From the NCBI GenBank assembly GCA_029213305.1, contig JARGPA010000001.1, forward strand, positions 1 through 64,000: 64,000 bases of DNA, written 5' to 3'. Positions within the stretch are counted from its first letter, which is position 1; the number at the start of each line of letters is the position of its first letter. Of the stretch, positions 28,905 through 38,538 are shown in pieces. Under the pieces are notes generated by a model that did no database searches, had not been told where the DNA came from, and saw only the letters and a program-made list of their open reading frames with translations. The DNA comes from Phycisphaerales bacterium (GTDB taxonomy: Bacteria; Planctomycetota; Phycisphaerae; Phycisphaerales; UBA1924). The position numbers and the translations under genes were made by a program.

Positions 28905-29132
28905 CGCTGCCTCCTCATCATGTGCACACTTGCAAGTTTCCAGAGAAGGAAACACTGCAAGATGCAATGGAATCGGACAAGCAAGTTTGGTTATCAATGA
29001 TGGATACGAATTGCTGATTTAAACGAGGTTATCAGCACGATCAAGCCATCGAATCGCTACGGCCAACACTGTTCATAACTACAAATCGGACCTGAGAGGG
29101 AATCGTATACTCCGGTAATCTTGTTAAACGGA

Positions 29133-29630
29133 TTACTTGGTGAGCGATTGGAGATACTCGATATCGAGCTTGATGAGTTGACCTTCTTCAAGGTTGAGTT
29201 GTTCGAGCATCCCTCCTACGAGTTCGATTGCGTATTGAGCGCTAAATCTCGATGAGTACTTCGGGAGTCGGAGTTCGTAAGCATAGAGTGATTCGGATTC
29301 TGCTTGTTGTTCTTCGACAGGCATGTGATGCATTGCGATAATGCGTCCGGCGCTATCGAGATAGATGATGTCGATATCGAAGTAGCAATCACGCATGACA
29401 AAGCGACGGACCTGTGAATCGGGAAATGTAAAAATCATTCCCTTATCTTCATCAAGATGTTTTCGGCCTCCAAGTCCTAGGTTCCGTGTTTCATCATCTG
29501 CAACAATCTCGAGTTGAAAAGTTCGAGAACCAATTTCAACTGGAACAAAGCCGTCGATGACAATCGGTTTCGAACATCCAGCCATTTCGAACGGGACTAG
29601 CAAGAGTAATAACAACAAGCTCAATTTCAT
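29133..29630 (-). CDS. DUF192-family lipoprotein
   Basis: A 165-residue DUF192 protein. The signal sequence is Leu-rich and ends in a lipobox (VPFEMAGC, Cys at about residue 19). The DUF192 core includes ETRNLGLGGRKHLDEDKGMI, PDSQVRRFVMRDCYFDIDII and AIELVGGM. In other members the RxxxM...FxM/W pattern is retained; here RFVMRDCYFDIDIIYLD fits. Function of the family is not established. It starts 11 bp after gluQ stops, on the same strand, so it is likely co-transcribed. Confidence 0.85.
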   Translation of the reverse strand: MKLSLLLLLLLVPFEMAGCSKPIVIDGFVPVEIGSRTFQLEIVADDETRNLGLGGRKHLDEDKGMIFTFPDSQVRRFVMRDCYFDIDIIYLDSAGRIIAMHHMPVEEQQAESESLYAYELRLPKYSSRFSAQYAIELVGGMLEQLNLEEGQLIKLDIEYLQSLTK

Positions 29631-29641
29631 CAAGGGAGGGG

Positions 29642-30634
29642 TTATGAAAGCAGCCATTGGTCATCCTCGGAAGTAAAGGTAATGTCGTCAGTCCCTAGTG
29701 TATCGAGTGAAAAGCGTTCTTTGAACTCTTGAATCGACATTGGTGCTCTTTCTTTGGTTATCTTGCACCAGAATGCGATGAGCCCGATTATTTGTTCTGG
29801 GGTAGTCCCTCGTTGCGTGTAAGTATCAATCCGTGTGTCGCCGTGGCGTTTGGCAAGTCTGCGTCCATCTTCGCCTTTGACGAGAGGTAAATGTGTGTAG
29901 TTCGGGATTGGTCCAAGTTTGAGTGCGTTGTAGAGCAAGATTTGTCTAGCTGCAGAATCGAGGAGATCACTTCCGCGAATAATTTGGTTTACTCCACTAA
30001 GTGCATCATCTACAACAACTGCGAGTTGATAACTGGGTGTACCTCGCTTTGTCCAAACAACAAAGTCGCCGACGGTATCTAAAAGAGAGAACGATTGAGG
30101 CCCATAAAGGGTATCACAGAACTCAACTGGTTCAGGTGAAACAAGAAACCTCCAGTTGGTATCAACATCGGAAAATAAACATGGGATGCGATCAGGGCGC
30201 AATGAAATATCAAAGATGATTTCATGGAATCCAGGATCCCCAGAATGAGGGGCTGATGCAGCGGATTCAATTTGAGAACGAGATAGGGAACAAGGATAGG
30301 TCAGCTCTTGAGAAGCGAGTTTTTCCATCGCTTGTTGATATCGTTGGATCTGATCTGCCTGGGTGGTTGGCCCCGAATCCCAATCAATTCCTATCCAACT
30401 CAGAGTCTGAATTGTCGATTTAATAACCCCTGGTTTTACGCGAGGAGTGTCAAGGTCTTCGATTCGTAATGCAATATGCCAGTTGTGTTTACGGGCAATT
30501 GCCCAGTTGATGAGAAAGCTCATCGCATTCCCAAGATGAAGTGCGCCAGTAGGGGATGGCGCGATTCGGGTGATCGAGGTTTGATCAGATTGGGGATGGA
30601 ATTTTGGTTCGTGCACAAGAGATTGTGGGTACAC
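29642..30634 (-). CDS. gluQ: glutamyl-Q tRNA(Asp) synthetase
   Basis: GluQRS attaches glutamate to queuosine in the anticodon of tRNA(Asp); it resembles the catalytic half of GluRS and lacks the anticodon-binding part, as here (330 residues). RIAPSPTGALHLGNA is the HIGH-type signature and RRLAKRHGDTR the KMSKS-type one. The usual zinc Cys pair is reduced to YPCSLSR, so zinc may not be bound. The start is uncertain: GTG at 30634 (AGG upstream) or GTG at 30616; the longer frame to 30736 would overlap phhB. queF at 11.7 kb belongs to the same modification pathway. Confidence 0.85.
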   Translation of the reverse strand: MYPQSLVHEPKFHPQSDQTSITRIAPSPTGALHLGNAMSFLINWAIARKHNWHIALRIEDLDTPRVKPGVIKSTIQTLSWIGIDWDSGPTTQADQIQRYQQAMEKLASQELTYPCSLSRSQIESAASAPHSGDPGFHEIIFDISLRPDRIPCLFSDVDTNWRFLVSPEPVEFCDTLYGPQSFSLLDTVGDFVVWTKRGTPSYQLAVVVDDALSGVNQIIRGSDLLDSAARQILLYNALKLGPIPNYTHLPLVKGEDGRRLAKRHGDTRIDTYTQRGTTPEQIIGLIAFWCKITKERAPMSIQEFKERFSLDTLGTDDITFTSEDDQWLLS

Positions 30635-30720
30635 TGGAAGCCTGGGGCAACCGTTGACGACGGAAATGTGTATATCCCTTCGTTGATGAATGTTGGATAC
30701 TTTGAGCTCAGGAGGAGCAG

Positions 30721-31017
30721 ATGGCTGAGCAAGCATTAGAAAAACTGACCCAAGATCAGATCACGACGAATCTTGAATCGAACGATGATTGGGTTGAGCT
30801 CAATGGGCAAATCCAAAGGACCTACGGGTTTTCAGATTTCCTCGATTCAATGAAGTTCGTGAATCAGATCGCGGAGTACGCTGAACAGGTTCAGCATCAT
30901 CCAGATATCTTGATCCGATACAACAAGGTTACGCTTACCGTCTCGACGCATGATGCAGGCGGGATTACACGCAAAGACTTTGATCTTGCGAAAGAAGCTG
31001 ACAAGCTCTTTGGGTAA
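30721..31017 (+). CDS. phhB: pterin-4a-carbinolamine dehydratase
   Basis: This 98-residue enzyme dehydrates 4a-hydroxytetrahydrobiopterin to recycle the cofactor of aromatic amino acid hydroxylases. The complete active-site motif is present: EQVQHHPDILIRY, then VTLTVSTHDAGGIT and a downstream Asp. AGGAGGAG just upstream of the ATG is one of the strongest ribosome-binding sites in the window. phenylalanine hydroxylase (phhA) is encoded at 54.6 kb. Confidence 0.94.
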   Translation: MAEQALEKLTQDQITTNLESNDDWVELNGQIQRTYGFSDFLDSMKFVNQIAEYAEQVQHHPDILIRYNKVTLTVSTHDAGGITRKDFDLAKEADKLFG

Positions 31018-31037
31018 ATGCGACAGGACAAGTAGGT

Positions 31038-31559
31038 ATGCCCGATCAAATCAGGTTATGTGAATCTGAGCGTGTGTTCGTTCGTCGATTGGATACCGAT
31101 GATCTCGATGATCTCTATCAAGTTTATAGCGATCCAGTTGCAATGCAATGGGTCGGCGATGGGAGTCCTATCACACTTGATGAGTCTATCAAATGGATTG
31201 AAGTCACTCTACAGAACTATCAACAGCGTGGGTATGGGATGTTCGCGGCTGTAGAGATCTTGAGTGATCAGATCATCGGGTTCTGTGGACTCGTCCATCC
31301 TGATGGGCAACAACTCCCAGAGTTAAAGTACGCATATCGCAAAGAGTACTGGGGGCAAGGTTTCGCGAGTGAAATCGCAGGAAAAGTTCTTGAATACGCT
31401 ACGAAGACTCTTGGACACTCTGAGATCATCGCAACGATTGCTCCTGAAAACTCTTCTTCTATCCGAGTTGTTGAGAAACTGGGAATGGTGCGCAGTGATC
31501 CTCGAAAGGAAGATGACGGCACTATTACCGAAGTGTATATTTTTAGAACAAGCGAATAA
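31038..31559 (+). CDS. GNAT-family N-acetyltransferase (RimJ/RimL-like)
   Basis: A 173-residue GNAT protein. The N-terminus ESERVFVRRLDTDDLDDLY is typical of RimJ/RimL-type enzymes that acetylate ribosomal or other amino groups. The acetyl-CoA region is seen at AYRKEYWGQGFASEIAGKVL and the C-terminal SIRVVEKLGMV. The substrate is unknown. It lies 20 bp after phhB, probably in the same transcript, and converges with the HNH gene 3 bp away. Confidence 0.88.
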   Translation: MPDQIRLCESERVFVRRLDTDDLDDLYQVYSDPVAMQWVGDGSPITLDESIKWIEVTLQNYQQRGYGMFAAVEILSDQIIGFCGLVHPDGQQLPELKYAYRKEYWGQGFASEIAGKVLEYATKTLGHSEIIATIAPENSSSIRVVEKLGMVRSDPRKEDDGTITEVYIFRTSE

Positions 31560-31562
31560 GAT

Positions 31563-32309
31563 TTACCGAAGTTCGACGGACCAGTATGCTTCATCGAGGA
31601 ACGCTTTCCAAGATGCATATTTCTCATTGTTGAGTTTGATAGAGATCAACGGGTTTCGTTTTGGTTGAATTGGTTTGCGAATCAACTTCATGCTTGCTTG
31701 AACTGGAGTTCGGCCGCCTTTGCGTGAGTTACATCGGACGCAGGAGCAAACTAAGTTCTCCCAGGTATCAGGACCCTGTTGTGTTCTTGGAATGACATGA
31801 TCAATCGAGAGTTCATTTGTTGGGAACCGATGTCCACAGTATTGACATTGATTATGATCGCGTGCAAACAAGTTCCGTCGATTCAGTTTTACTCGTTGTG
31901 CAGGGAGTTTGTCGTAACCTGTTAAACGGATAATGCGTGGGACTGCGATATCAAATCGAACAGTTTTAACCCAATCGTAAAGATCTGGTTCATATTCTTT
32001 TCGAAGTTCAGAGAGTTCTGCCCATGTTGTAAAATCGTAGTTTGCGAAGGATCCATCGTCGGCGTGAATCACTTCCGCGGCTTCTCGAGCAAGCAATATA
32101 AATGCTCGTTTCGCAGATACAACTCGAGATGCAAGATAGTTGCGATTGAGGACGAGAACCTTAGAGTTGAGTCCTTCAGTGTCATATGAGATAGCACCGG
32201 CAGCGATCTCGCTACCGGTGCTTGATATATGGTCTTCAATGCTCTGTGAACGATTGACACTCCCCTTACGGGTGCGTTTCGACTTATTTGCCTTGGGTTT
32301 GCGGGCCAT
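31563..32309 (-). CDS. HNH endonuclease
   Basis: Predicted 248 residues with a basic, low-complexity start, a middle domain beginning VLVLNRNYLASRVVSAKRA, and a C-terminal HNH domain. That domain has CQYCG and CVRC zinc pairs, with LSIDHVIPRTQQGPDTWENL as the catalytic core. This architecture is common as a free-standing, non-mobile protein in bacteria. The ATG at 32309 is chosen because it starts the basic MARKPKANKSK; a longer frame reaches 32381. There is no Shine-Dalgarno; the TA-rich GATATAGATAC precedes the ATG. Confidence 0.85.
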   Translation of the reverse strand: MARKPKANKSKRTRKGSVNRSQSIEDHISSTGSEIAAGAISYDTEGLNSKVLVLNRNYLASRVVSAKRAFILLAREAAEVIHADDGSFANYDFTTWAELSELRKEYEPDLYDWVKTVRFDIAVPRIIRLTGYDKLPAQRVKLNRRNLFARDHNQCQYCGHRFPTNELSIDHVIPRTQQGPDTWENLVCSCVRCNSRKGGRTPVQASMKLIRKPIQPKRNPLISIKLNNEKYASWKAFLDEAYWSVELR

Positions 32310-32478
32310 GTATCTATATCTACCAGTTTTCGGTGCTCTCTTCAACCTTATACGCATGAGAATGCATGAAGGATCGGTCAAGATTCACCTTTGCAGGCTG
32401 CAAGCGTGTTTCGTCCGATTACAACATCCGATAGTTGTTGTCGATCTATACACACCGCGATATGGATACCGAGTTCAA

Positions 32479-34104
32479 TCAGTGTCTGAAATGTCGAATC
32501 CCAGTCGTCATACAAGTCACATCATTCGAGTTGCAAAGCTCAAAGGTTTCGTCGTCTCTCTTTGATCCACCTGGATGGACAATCATTGAGACTCCTGCGT
32601 CGATTAGGATTTGTGGGCCATCCGAGAATGGGAAGAACGCATCTGAGAGAGCGATCGAGCCCTTGCTTAATTCTCCAGCTTTGCGCACTGCGCCCAAGCA
32701 CGATGCAACTCGATCCATTTGTCCTGCGCCGGCGCCGAACAATCTTGCAGTCCCATCGTCTAATCCTCCAAGAAGGACGGCGTTTGAAGATAGTGCTTTG
32801 CAAACGGTTTCGAGCATCGTTGCAGCGGATAGTTGTTCTGCAGAAGGTTGAGGACCCGCGGCGTGTGTCCAGGAGTTTGAATCTGGAACAATCAAATCTC
32901 GATCTTGCACGAGTAGACCCCCAGGGAGGTACTTTGTTTCGGTAAGAATTTCTGGGATTGAATCTCCTACTGCGAGAATGCGAAGATTCTTCCATCGTTG
33001 TTGCAAGAGCTCTAGTGCGTCAGGTGCATACGAAGGTGCGATTACAACTTCAAAGAACGTACCATCTGCAGTGATTCGTTTGGCACCTTCAAGATCTATC
33101 TGAGTTGATGATGCAAGGATTCCCCCGAATGCAGCCATTGGGTCACCTGCGATTGCTTGATCTATCGCTTGTGCGTTTGTGCTCGCTGATGCTGCACCGC
33201 ATGGGTTTGTGTGCTTGAGAACGATTGCAGAATGTTGCACACCTTTGATTCGAGATATTGCACGAACTGTTTCGAGTGCGGCAGATGCGTCGTTGAGATT
33301 GTTAAAACTCAATGGTTTCCCATGGAGTTGGATCGCGTCGAGTAATGAGCCCTTGGGAGATCCGATAGCGCGATATGAAGCAGCGCCTTGATGTGGGTTC
33401 TCCCCGTAGCGTAGAGCATCGACTTTTCTATAGCTCAAAGTCAATGTGTCTGGAGTTGTCGTATCGTTGCGTGTCATCCATTGGGCAATCATCGCGTCGT
33501 AGCTTGCAGTTTGGACAAAAGCTTGTGAAGCGAGTTCTTTGCGAAGTTTGAGCGTCGTTTGTCCATCATTTGCTTTGAGTTCTTCTATTAATGACTCGTA
33601 TTGTGATGGATCAGTCACGATCGCGACAGACGCGTGATTCTTCGCTGCAGAACGGACCATTGATGGTCCCCCGATATCAATCTGCTCAATCGCTTCTGCT
33701 TCGTTTACGCCCTCTTTTGCGATTGTTGATTCAAATGGGTATAGATTGACAATCACAAGATCGATCGGTTTGATGTTGTGCTCTGTCATTGATTGGACAT
33801 GTGAAGGGAGATCTCTGCGTGCGAGTAGGCCGCCGTGGATCTTTGGATGGAGTGTTTTCACTCGTCCGTCCATCATTTCGGGGAAATCGGTGACTTCGTC
33901 GATGGGAATGACAGGGATCGAAGCATCTGCAATTGCTTTTGCAGTTCCACCTGTTGAAATGATTTCAACTCCAAGTTGATGGAGGTATGACGCGAGCTCG
34001 ATGATTCCTGATTTGTCTGATACTGAAACCAGCGCCCGCGCGACTTTGACCTGTTGAGGCCCGGAGTCGGGAGCGATAGCCGCAGCGTGTGCTGAGGAGT
34101 TCAT
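32479..34104 (-). CDS. purH: bifunctional AICAR formyltransferase/IMP cyclohydrolase
   Basis: PurH performs the last two steps to IMP. The 541-residue protein is complete. The N-terminal cyclohydrolase domain has ALVSVSDKSGIIELA, STGGTAKAI and MMDGRVKTLHPKIHGGLL. The C-terminal transformylase has KHTNPCGAAS and AFFPFSDGPQILIDAGV. The last residues end in the usual basic GIRHFRH. The start ATG has GGGA 8 nt upstream. It lies 49 bp downstream of the propeller lipoprotein on the same strand. Confidence 0.96.
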   Translation of the reverse strand: MNSSAHAAAIAPDSGPQQVKVARALVSVSDKSGIIELASYLHQLGVEIISTGGTAKAIADASIPVIPIDEVTDFPEMMDGRVKTLHPKIHGGLLARRDLPSHVQSMTEHNIKPIDLVIVNLYPFESTIAKEGVNEAEAIEQIDIGGPSMVRSAAKNHASVAIVTDPSQYESLIEELKANDGQTTLKLRKELASQAFVQTASYDAMIAQWMTRNDTTTPDTLTLSYRKVDALRYGENPHQGAASYRAIGSPKGSLLDAIQLHGKPLSFNNLNDASAALETVRAISRIKGVQHSAIVLKHTNPCGAASASTNAQAIDQAIAGDPMAAFGGILASSTQIDLEGAKRITADGTFFEVVIAPSYAPDALELLQQRWKNLRILAVGDSIPEILTETKYLPGGLLVQDRDLIVPDSNSWTHAAGPQPSAEQLSAATMLETVCKALSSNAVLLGGLDDGTARLFGAGAGQMDRVASCLGAVRKAGELSKGSIALSDAFFPFSDGPQILIDAGVSMIVHPGGSKRDDETFELCNSNDVTCMTTGIRHFRH

Positions 34105-34153
34105 GTTGATTGTCCCAGTTGGTGTTTATCAGTTCGTGGACGAGAGAGGGCAA

Positions 34154-35329
34154 CTATTTGTGGCTGAACTTTGCGACTGATCCTTCGAGAGTGACGACAT
34201 AGAGATCGCCATCGTCGATCGAGTTCGTTCTGATACCTGCGATTCCTTCGAGTGGAATACGGGAGAGAACATCGCCGCGATCTTTGTCGATTGAGAGGAG
34301 TTCGTATCCTGACCAGACGATGAGTTCGTTTCCTTCAGAAACAGTCATGACCCAGCCGCCGACGGATTCGTTGTTCCAGATCATTTCCCCAGTTGCGGAA
34401 TCAATCGCAGCGAGTCCGGTATCGTTGGTCGTTGCGTAAACAACCCCTTCGTGAAGGGTGTGTTGAACCGTGACAGGTGCACTCGAACGGACGCGCCAGA
34501 AACGGAATCCATCCGCTGCGTCAAACGCGTAGAGTGATTGATCTTTAGATGCGACATAAATCCCAACGCCGTCAGATACAAGATTTGCATCTGATCCGCC
34601 TGCGATTTTGGTACTCATCCCAGTGTGTGCATTGACCGTTTCGAGTGAACGGATTTCTCCATTTTCTGAAATCGCTGCGATGTAGTTATCATCGATCTGA
34701 ATCGCAGGCGTATTGATCGGGCCGTCAAAGCGGTATGACCAGAGCTTGAAATCGTTTACCATCTCGAATGCAAATAGTTCTCCCGAGAGAGTGCCAAAGA
34801 TTGCAAGATTGTCAACGAGCAATGGGGATGTGTTAACAAGAGTCCCCAGCGCATCTCGATCAATTGTGTTTCCGTTGTGGAGATTGAACTCCCATAGATC
34901 GGTATCGGATGCAGTGTAGAGGGTTTCTCCTCTTCTGACTGATTCTTGGAAGAGTGTCGCAGGACGATCAACTTGGCGCGACCAACGGACTTTTCCAGTA
35001 TTCGTTTCTAGGACTGAAAGTGTTGATCCAGATCCTTGGAAGACGAGGATGTCGTCGTATGCAGTTGCATGATCAAGAACAGCGCCAGGTTGGAGTGGTG
35101 GGAATCCAGTCCATTGCCATTCGTATCCGAGCTCGGACCATCCTGCGTGACTGATTTCCCATTCAGGTGCGACAACCTCTGCGTCAGCCGCGTCTGTCTT
35201 CGGGGATGTTGACGATGACGAAGAGCTACAACCTACGGACATGCTCATAGCGACACTGAATGCAGCGGCTGAAATGAGTGAACGGGTGAGCTGATTGCGA
35301 GTTGGGTTCTTCTCGAACGAATGGTTCAT
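34154..35329 (-). CDS. PQQ-binding-like beta-propeller lipoprotein
   Basis: A 391-residue lipoprotein: signal peptide with lipobox SMSVGC (Cys about residue 34), a Ser-rich linker, then PQQ-like propeller repeats such as VLETNTGKVRWSRQV, YAFDAADGFRFWRV and AIDSATGEMIWNN. The overall architecture resembles BamB, the outer-membrane assembly scaffold, but is slightly shorter and the role is not certain. GGAG 8 nt before the ATG supports the start. purH follows directly. Confidence 0.85.
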   Translation of the reverse strand: MNHSFEKNPTRNQLTRSLISAAAFSVAMSMSVGCSSSSSSTSPKTDAADAEVVAPEWEISHAGWSELGYEWQWTGFPPLQPGAVLDHATAYDDILVFQGSGSTLSVLETNTGKVRWSRQVDRPATLFQESVRRGETLYTASDTDLWEFNLHNGNTIDRDALGTLVNTSPLLVDNLAIFGTLSGELFAFEMVNDFKLWSYRFDGPINTPAIQIDDNYIAAISENGEIRSLETVNAHTGMSTKIAGGSDANLVSDGVGIYVASKDQSLYAFDAADGFRFWRVRSSAPVTVQHTLHEGVVYATTNDTGLAAIDSATGEMIWNNESVGGWVMTVSEGNELIVWSGYELLSIDKDRGDVLSRIPLEGIAGIRTNSIDDGDLYVVTLEGSVAKFSHK

Positions 35330-35537
35330 CGAGTCATCTCCGAGGGGGGATGGGTGTGAATGAGTCTTAAGACCGCATTTGTTGATGATTCAATTGAATC
35401 TTCATCAATTGTGGGAGATGCATGATATCCGCTTTAGGTGCGATCTACACAGTTTCGGGGGCATTTATGGACGGCAATTCTCAGTCACAATGCGAATCGC
35501 AATCGACTGTTCGCAGCAGATCGCATACGGTTCGGTG

Positions 35538-36164
35538 ATGTATACCGGGATTATTCAACAACTTGGCGTAGTAAATGAGGTTCAGGAGACCAGATCTGGG
35601 CTCAGACTCAAGATTGATCCACAAGGATGGGACTATTTGCCTAACCCAGGAGATTCTGTCGCGAACAATGGGTGTTGTTTGACACTCGTGGACGCACTCT
35701 CATCATCTCAAGGCATCATGATCTTCGATGCGATCCCCGAAACTCTCTCAAAAACGACACTTGGGGATTGGAAAGCAGGGCAAAGGATCAATCTGGAACG
35801 GCCATTGCGTATGGGGGATGGACTCGATGGCCATCAAGTCCAAGGCCATGTCGATGGGGTAGGAAAAGTCGTCAGAGTTGATCCAAACGATGGGTATCGA
35901 GTTCGGATCGAGCTCTCAAACGAACTCATGCGATTTATGGTCCCGAAAGGATCAATCTGCATTGATGGGATCTCGTTGACAATTGCAGCGCTAGATGTCT
36001 CCGATCAATGGGTTGAAGTTGCATTGATTCCAGAGACACTCGAACGCACGAATCTTGGAGATCGAGTCGCAGGCGATCAAATCAATATCGAAGCAGATGT
36101 GATGGTCAAGACTATCGTGCACACAATGACGCACTATCGAGAGTTCAATAAAAGTGGTGTGTGA
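35538..36164 (+). CDS. ribE: riboflavin synthase, alpha chain
   Basis: Riboflavin synthase dismutates two 6,7-dimethyl-8-ribityllumazine molecules. The 208-residue protein has the usual start MYTGIIQQLGVV and two lumazine-binding repeats, the second with DGISLTIAAL. The active-site Cys is in NNGCCLTLV. The frame opens upstream to 35379 but homologous sequence starts at 35538. There TACGGT lies 6 nt before the ATG and no clear Shine-Dalgarno is seen. No other rib genes are in the window and no FMN riboswitch was seen upstream. Confidence 0.94.
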   Translation: MYTGIIQQLGVVNEVQETRSGLRLKIDPQGWDYLPNPGDSVANNGCCLTLVDALSSSQGIMIFDAIPETLSKTTLGDWKAGQRINLERPLRMGDGLDGHQVQGHVDGVGKVVRVDPNDGYRVRIELSNELMRFMVPKGSICIDGISLTIAALDVSDQWVEVALIPETLERTNLGDRVAGDQINIEADVMVKTIVHTMTHYREFNKSGV

Positions 36165-36482
36165 ATGGATGAGCAACATGAAGAGGTAAGAGAAAAGAAG
36201 ACAACATCGACAGATGATGTTCTCGAAGTTGGATTACTGGTTGTTGTTTTTCTCTTGCTCAGCTTCGTTATTAAGGTGCTAGATGTCTGTTCGTTGGTGA
36301 TTGTTGCTTTCGCATTATTCGGTATCTTGAGCTCTGTGTACAGAATGAGCGAGGGAAACTGGGGGATCGATGTGATCAGTATCTTGTTGGTTTCATTCGT
36401 AGTGCTCTATCTGTACTATTTCGTAAGACCTAAATACAAGAAAACACGCCGATATAAAAAATTCGAACAGCTTTGGTTGTAG
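36165..36482 (+). CDS. small membrane protein of unknown function
   Basis: A 105-residue protein starting directly after the ribE stop (TGA then ATG). It has a charged N-terminus (about 20 residues), three hydrophobic segments (roughly 22-40, 42-60 and 72-88) and a strongly basic C-terminus (RPKYKKTRRYKK). It has no recognised family. The arrangement with ribE suggests translational coupling. ruvC starts 45 bp later from its own promoter box. Confidence 0.6.
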   Translation: MDEQHEEVREKKTTSTDDVLEVGLLVVVFLLLSFVIKVLDVCSLVIVAFALFGILSSVYRMSEGNWGIDVISILLVSFVVLYLYYFVRPKYKKTRRYKKFEQLWL

Positions 36483-36527
36483 ATTTGATGACAACATCAA
36501 CGATTTGAATCGAGTATACTCCTTTTA

Positions 36528-37031
36528 ATGCGAATCCTTGGTATTGATCCTGGCTTAAGAATCACGGGGTACGGTTGTATCGAGGGTGATGTCGTGCGTC
36601 CTAAGATCGTTGAAGCGGGGATTTTTCGATTAGCAACTGGATCACCTGTACCTCCTGTTGCAGATCGGTTGGTTGAGCTTGATCGAGATTTGAGAGAGTT
36701 GATTGAGCGGGTGCAGCCTCAGATTATCGCGGTGGAAGGGCTCTTCGCACATTATGCACATCCTGAGACGGCGGTAAAAATGGCCCACGGGCGCGGAGTG
36801 ATATTGCTCGCGGCGCAGCAGATGGGGTTGACAATCATGGAGTTCAAACCCGCGGAAGTGAAGAAGGCTGCAACTGGTTCGGGTCGAGCAACCAAAGTCC
36901 AGATGCAAGAAGCAATCCAAGCACTCTTTGGTCTTGCAACATTGCCAACTCCTGCGGATGTTGCGGATGCGCTCGCAATCGGGGTATGTGGATTAAGGCG
37001 AGCAGAAGCACAGTCAGGAATCAGCATTTAG
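36528..37031 (+). CDS. ruvC: crossover junction endodeoxyribonuclease RuvC
   Basis: RuvC resolves Holliday junctions. The 167-residue protein keeps the acidic catalytic set: Asp in ILGIDPGLRITGYG, Glu in VEGLF and the C-terminal pair in DVADALAIG. TATACT at 36515-36520 stands 7 nt before the ATG and there is no Shine-Dalgarno, so transcription probably starts at or next to the A of ATG. This is one of the clearest leaderless candidates. ruvA and ruvB are not in the window. Confidence 0.95.
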   Translation: MRILGIDPGLRITGYGCIEGDVVRPKIVEAGIFRLATGSPVPPVADRLVELDRDLRELIERVQPQIIAVEGLFAHYAHPETAVKMAHGRGVILLAAQQMGLTIMEFKPAEVKKAATGSGRATKVQMQEAIQALFGLATLPTPADVADALAIGVCGLRRAEAQSGISI

Positions 37032-37089
37032 CGGATTCGTACTTCATTGTTTGCTCAAAACCTTATGGATCCTTCCTAGACTTGATGAC

Positions 37090-38538
37090 ATGACTTCAGA
37101 ACCTGAAAAAATAGTCGCTCAAGTTCTCATTGTTGAGGATGAACCTGAACATGCAGATGTGATGTCTGAGGCGCTTCGTCGTCCTGGACACATCTGCACG
37201 ATTGTGAACGGGATTGAGTCGGCGGCTGAAGAACTCAAGCATGGATCATTCGATGTGATTGTGACTGATCTGAGGATGCCCGAAAGTGCGGGTAAACATG
37301 GAGTCAGCGCCGACGGCGGGAACGCAGGTATGCGAGTGTTGGATCTTGCACGCGAACTTCAACCCGATGCAGAGACAGTGATGGTCACAGCGCATGGTGA
37401 TGTTCCTACAGCGAGAGACGCATTCAAACACGGCGCATTCGACTTTGTTGAAAAGCCATTAGATCTTGTTGTATTTCGATCTGTCGTGAATCGCGCAGCT
37501 GAACAAGCAGTTGTTCGCGGCGAGACAGGTGAACTGAAGGATCTTGTTCAGCACGACGGATTCGAAGGAATCATCGCAGGATCTGAGGTCATGCGAAAAA
37601 TTCTCAAAACAGTTAAGACAGTCGCGGCTTCAAAGCTCCCAGTGTTGATCACAGGAGAGAGTGGGACAGGGAAAGAACTCATTGCAAAGGCCGTACACGA
37701 GAACTCCCCAAGAATAAAGAAACGATTCGTCACGATGAACTGTGCAGGGCAAGCAGAGAGTTTGCTCGAGGATCAACTTTTCGGACATGTCAGGGGTGCG
37801 TTTACAGGCGCAGAGAAAGATCGCGAAGGGGTCTTTGAATACGCACACGAAGGGACAGTGTTTCTCGACGAAATCGGAGACATGCCTATCGCGATGCAAG
37901 CAAAGCTTTTGCGAGTTCTTGAAAACGGGGAAGTCGTTCGACTCGGTGCGAATGATTCAAAGCATGTGGATGTTCGCTTTGTGAGTGCAACGAATCAAGA
38001 TTTTACTAAGATGACTGCGGATGGATCGTTTCGTCAAGATTTGTTCTTTCGTATTAATGGAGCGCATATTCACTTGCCCCCATTAAGAGATCGGCGAGAA
38101 GATATCCCACGGATTGTGCGGCATGCGATTGCGCAGTTCTCTTCAGAGCTTCTTGCGAACAAACCAATCCCTGAAATCAGTGATGCGGCGATGCTTCGAT
38201 TGACCGCATTTAGTTGGCCGGGCAATGTGCGCCAGTTGCTCAATGTCGTTGAGAATATGGTTGTGATGGCAATTGGTGATACTGAAGATGGTTTACCGAT
38301 CCGGATCGATGTTAGACACATTCCATATGAAGTCTCACAAGGTGAGCAAGATGGCATGAATGAGGACTCTACACAATCAGGTGGGTCACTCGCGGGCACA
38401 AGTTTGGAACAGCTCGAAAAACGAGCAATCCGAGAGACACTCAAGCTTACAGCAGGGAATCGCGAACAAACTGCGAAACTCCTAGGTATCGGCGAACGCA
38501 CACTTTATCGGAAACTTAAAGAATACGGTTTGCGCTAG
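37090..38538 (+). CDS. sigma-54-dependent response regulator (NtrC family)
   Basis: Predicted 482 residues. The N-terminal receiver has VLIVEDEP and the phosphoacceptor Asp in IVTDLRMP, then a roughly 15-residue insert (ESAGKHGVSADGGNA) that normal receivers lack, before a conserved VTAHGD and EKPLD. The AAA+ domain has GESGTGKEL, GAFTGA and FLDEIGDMP; the C-terminus is a Fis-type HTH (TAKLLGIGERTLYRKLKEYG). GAFTGA means contact with sigma-54. The ATG at 37090 has TAGACT 7 nt before it; a TTG at 37051 would add 13 residues. No histidine kinase is adjacent. Confidence 0.92.
   Translation: MTSEPEKIVAQVLIVEDEPEHADVMSEALRRPGHICTIVNGIESAAEELKHGSFDVIVTDLRMPESAGKHGVSADGGNAGMRVLDLARELQPDAETVMVTAHGDVPTARDAFKHGAFDFVEKPLDLVVFRSVVNRAAEQAVVRGETGELKDLVQHDGFEGIIAGSEVMRKILKTVKTVAASKLPVLITGESGTGKELIAKAVHENSPRIKKRFVTMNCAGQAESLLEDQLFGHVRGAFTGAEKDREGVFEYAHEGTVFLDEIGDMPIAMQAKLLRVLENGEVVRLGANDSKHVDVRFVSATNQDFTKMTADGSFRQDLFFRINGAHIHLPPLRDRREDIPRIVRHAIAQFSSELLANKPIPEISDAAMLRLTAFSWPGNVRQLLNVVENMVVMAIGDTEDGLPIRIDVRHIPYEVSQGEQDGMNEDSTQSGGSLAGTSLEQLEKRAIRETLKLTAGNREQTAKLLGIGERTLYRKLKEYGLR

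Noticed and set aside
36492-36514. -35 box for the ruvC promoter
   Set aside because: No TTGACA-like hexamer at 16-18 bp from TATACT; several of the leaderless candidates likewise lack a convincing -35, so only the -10 is claimed.
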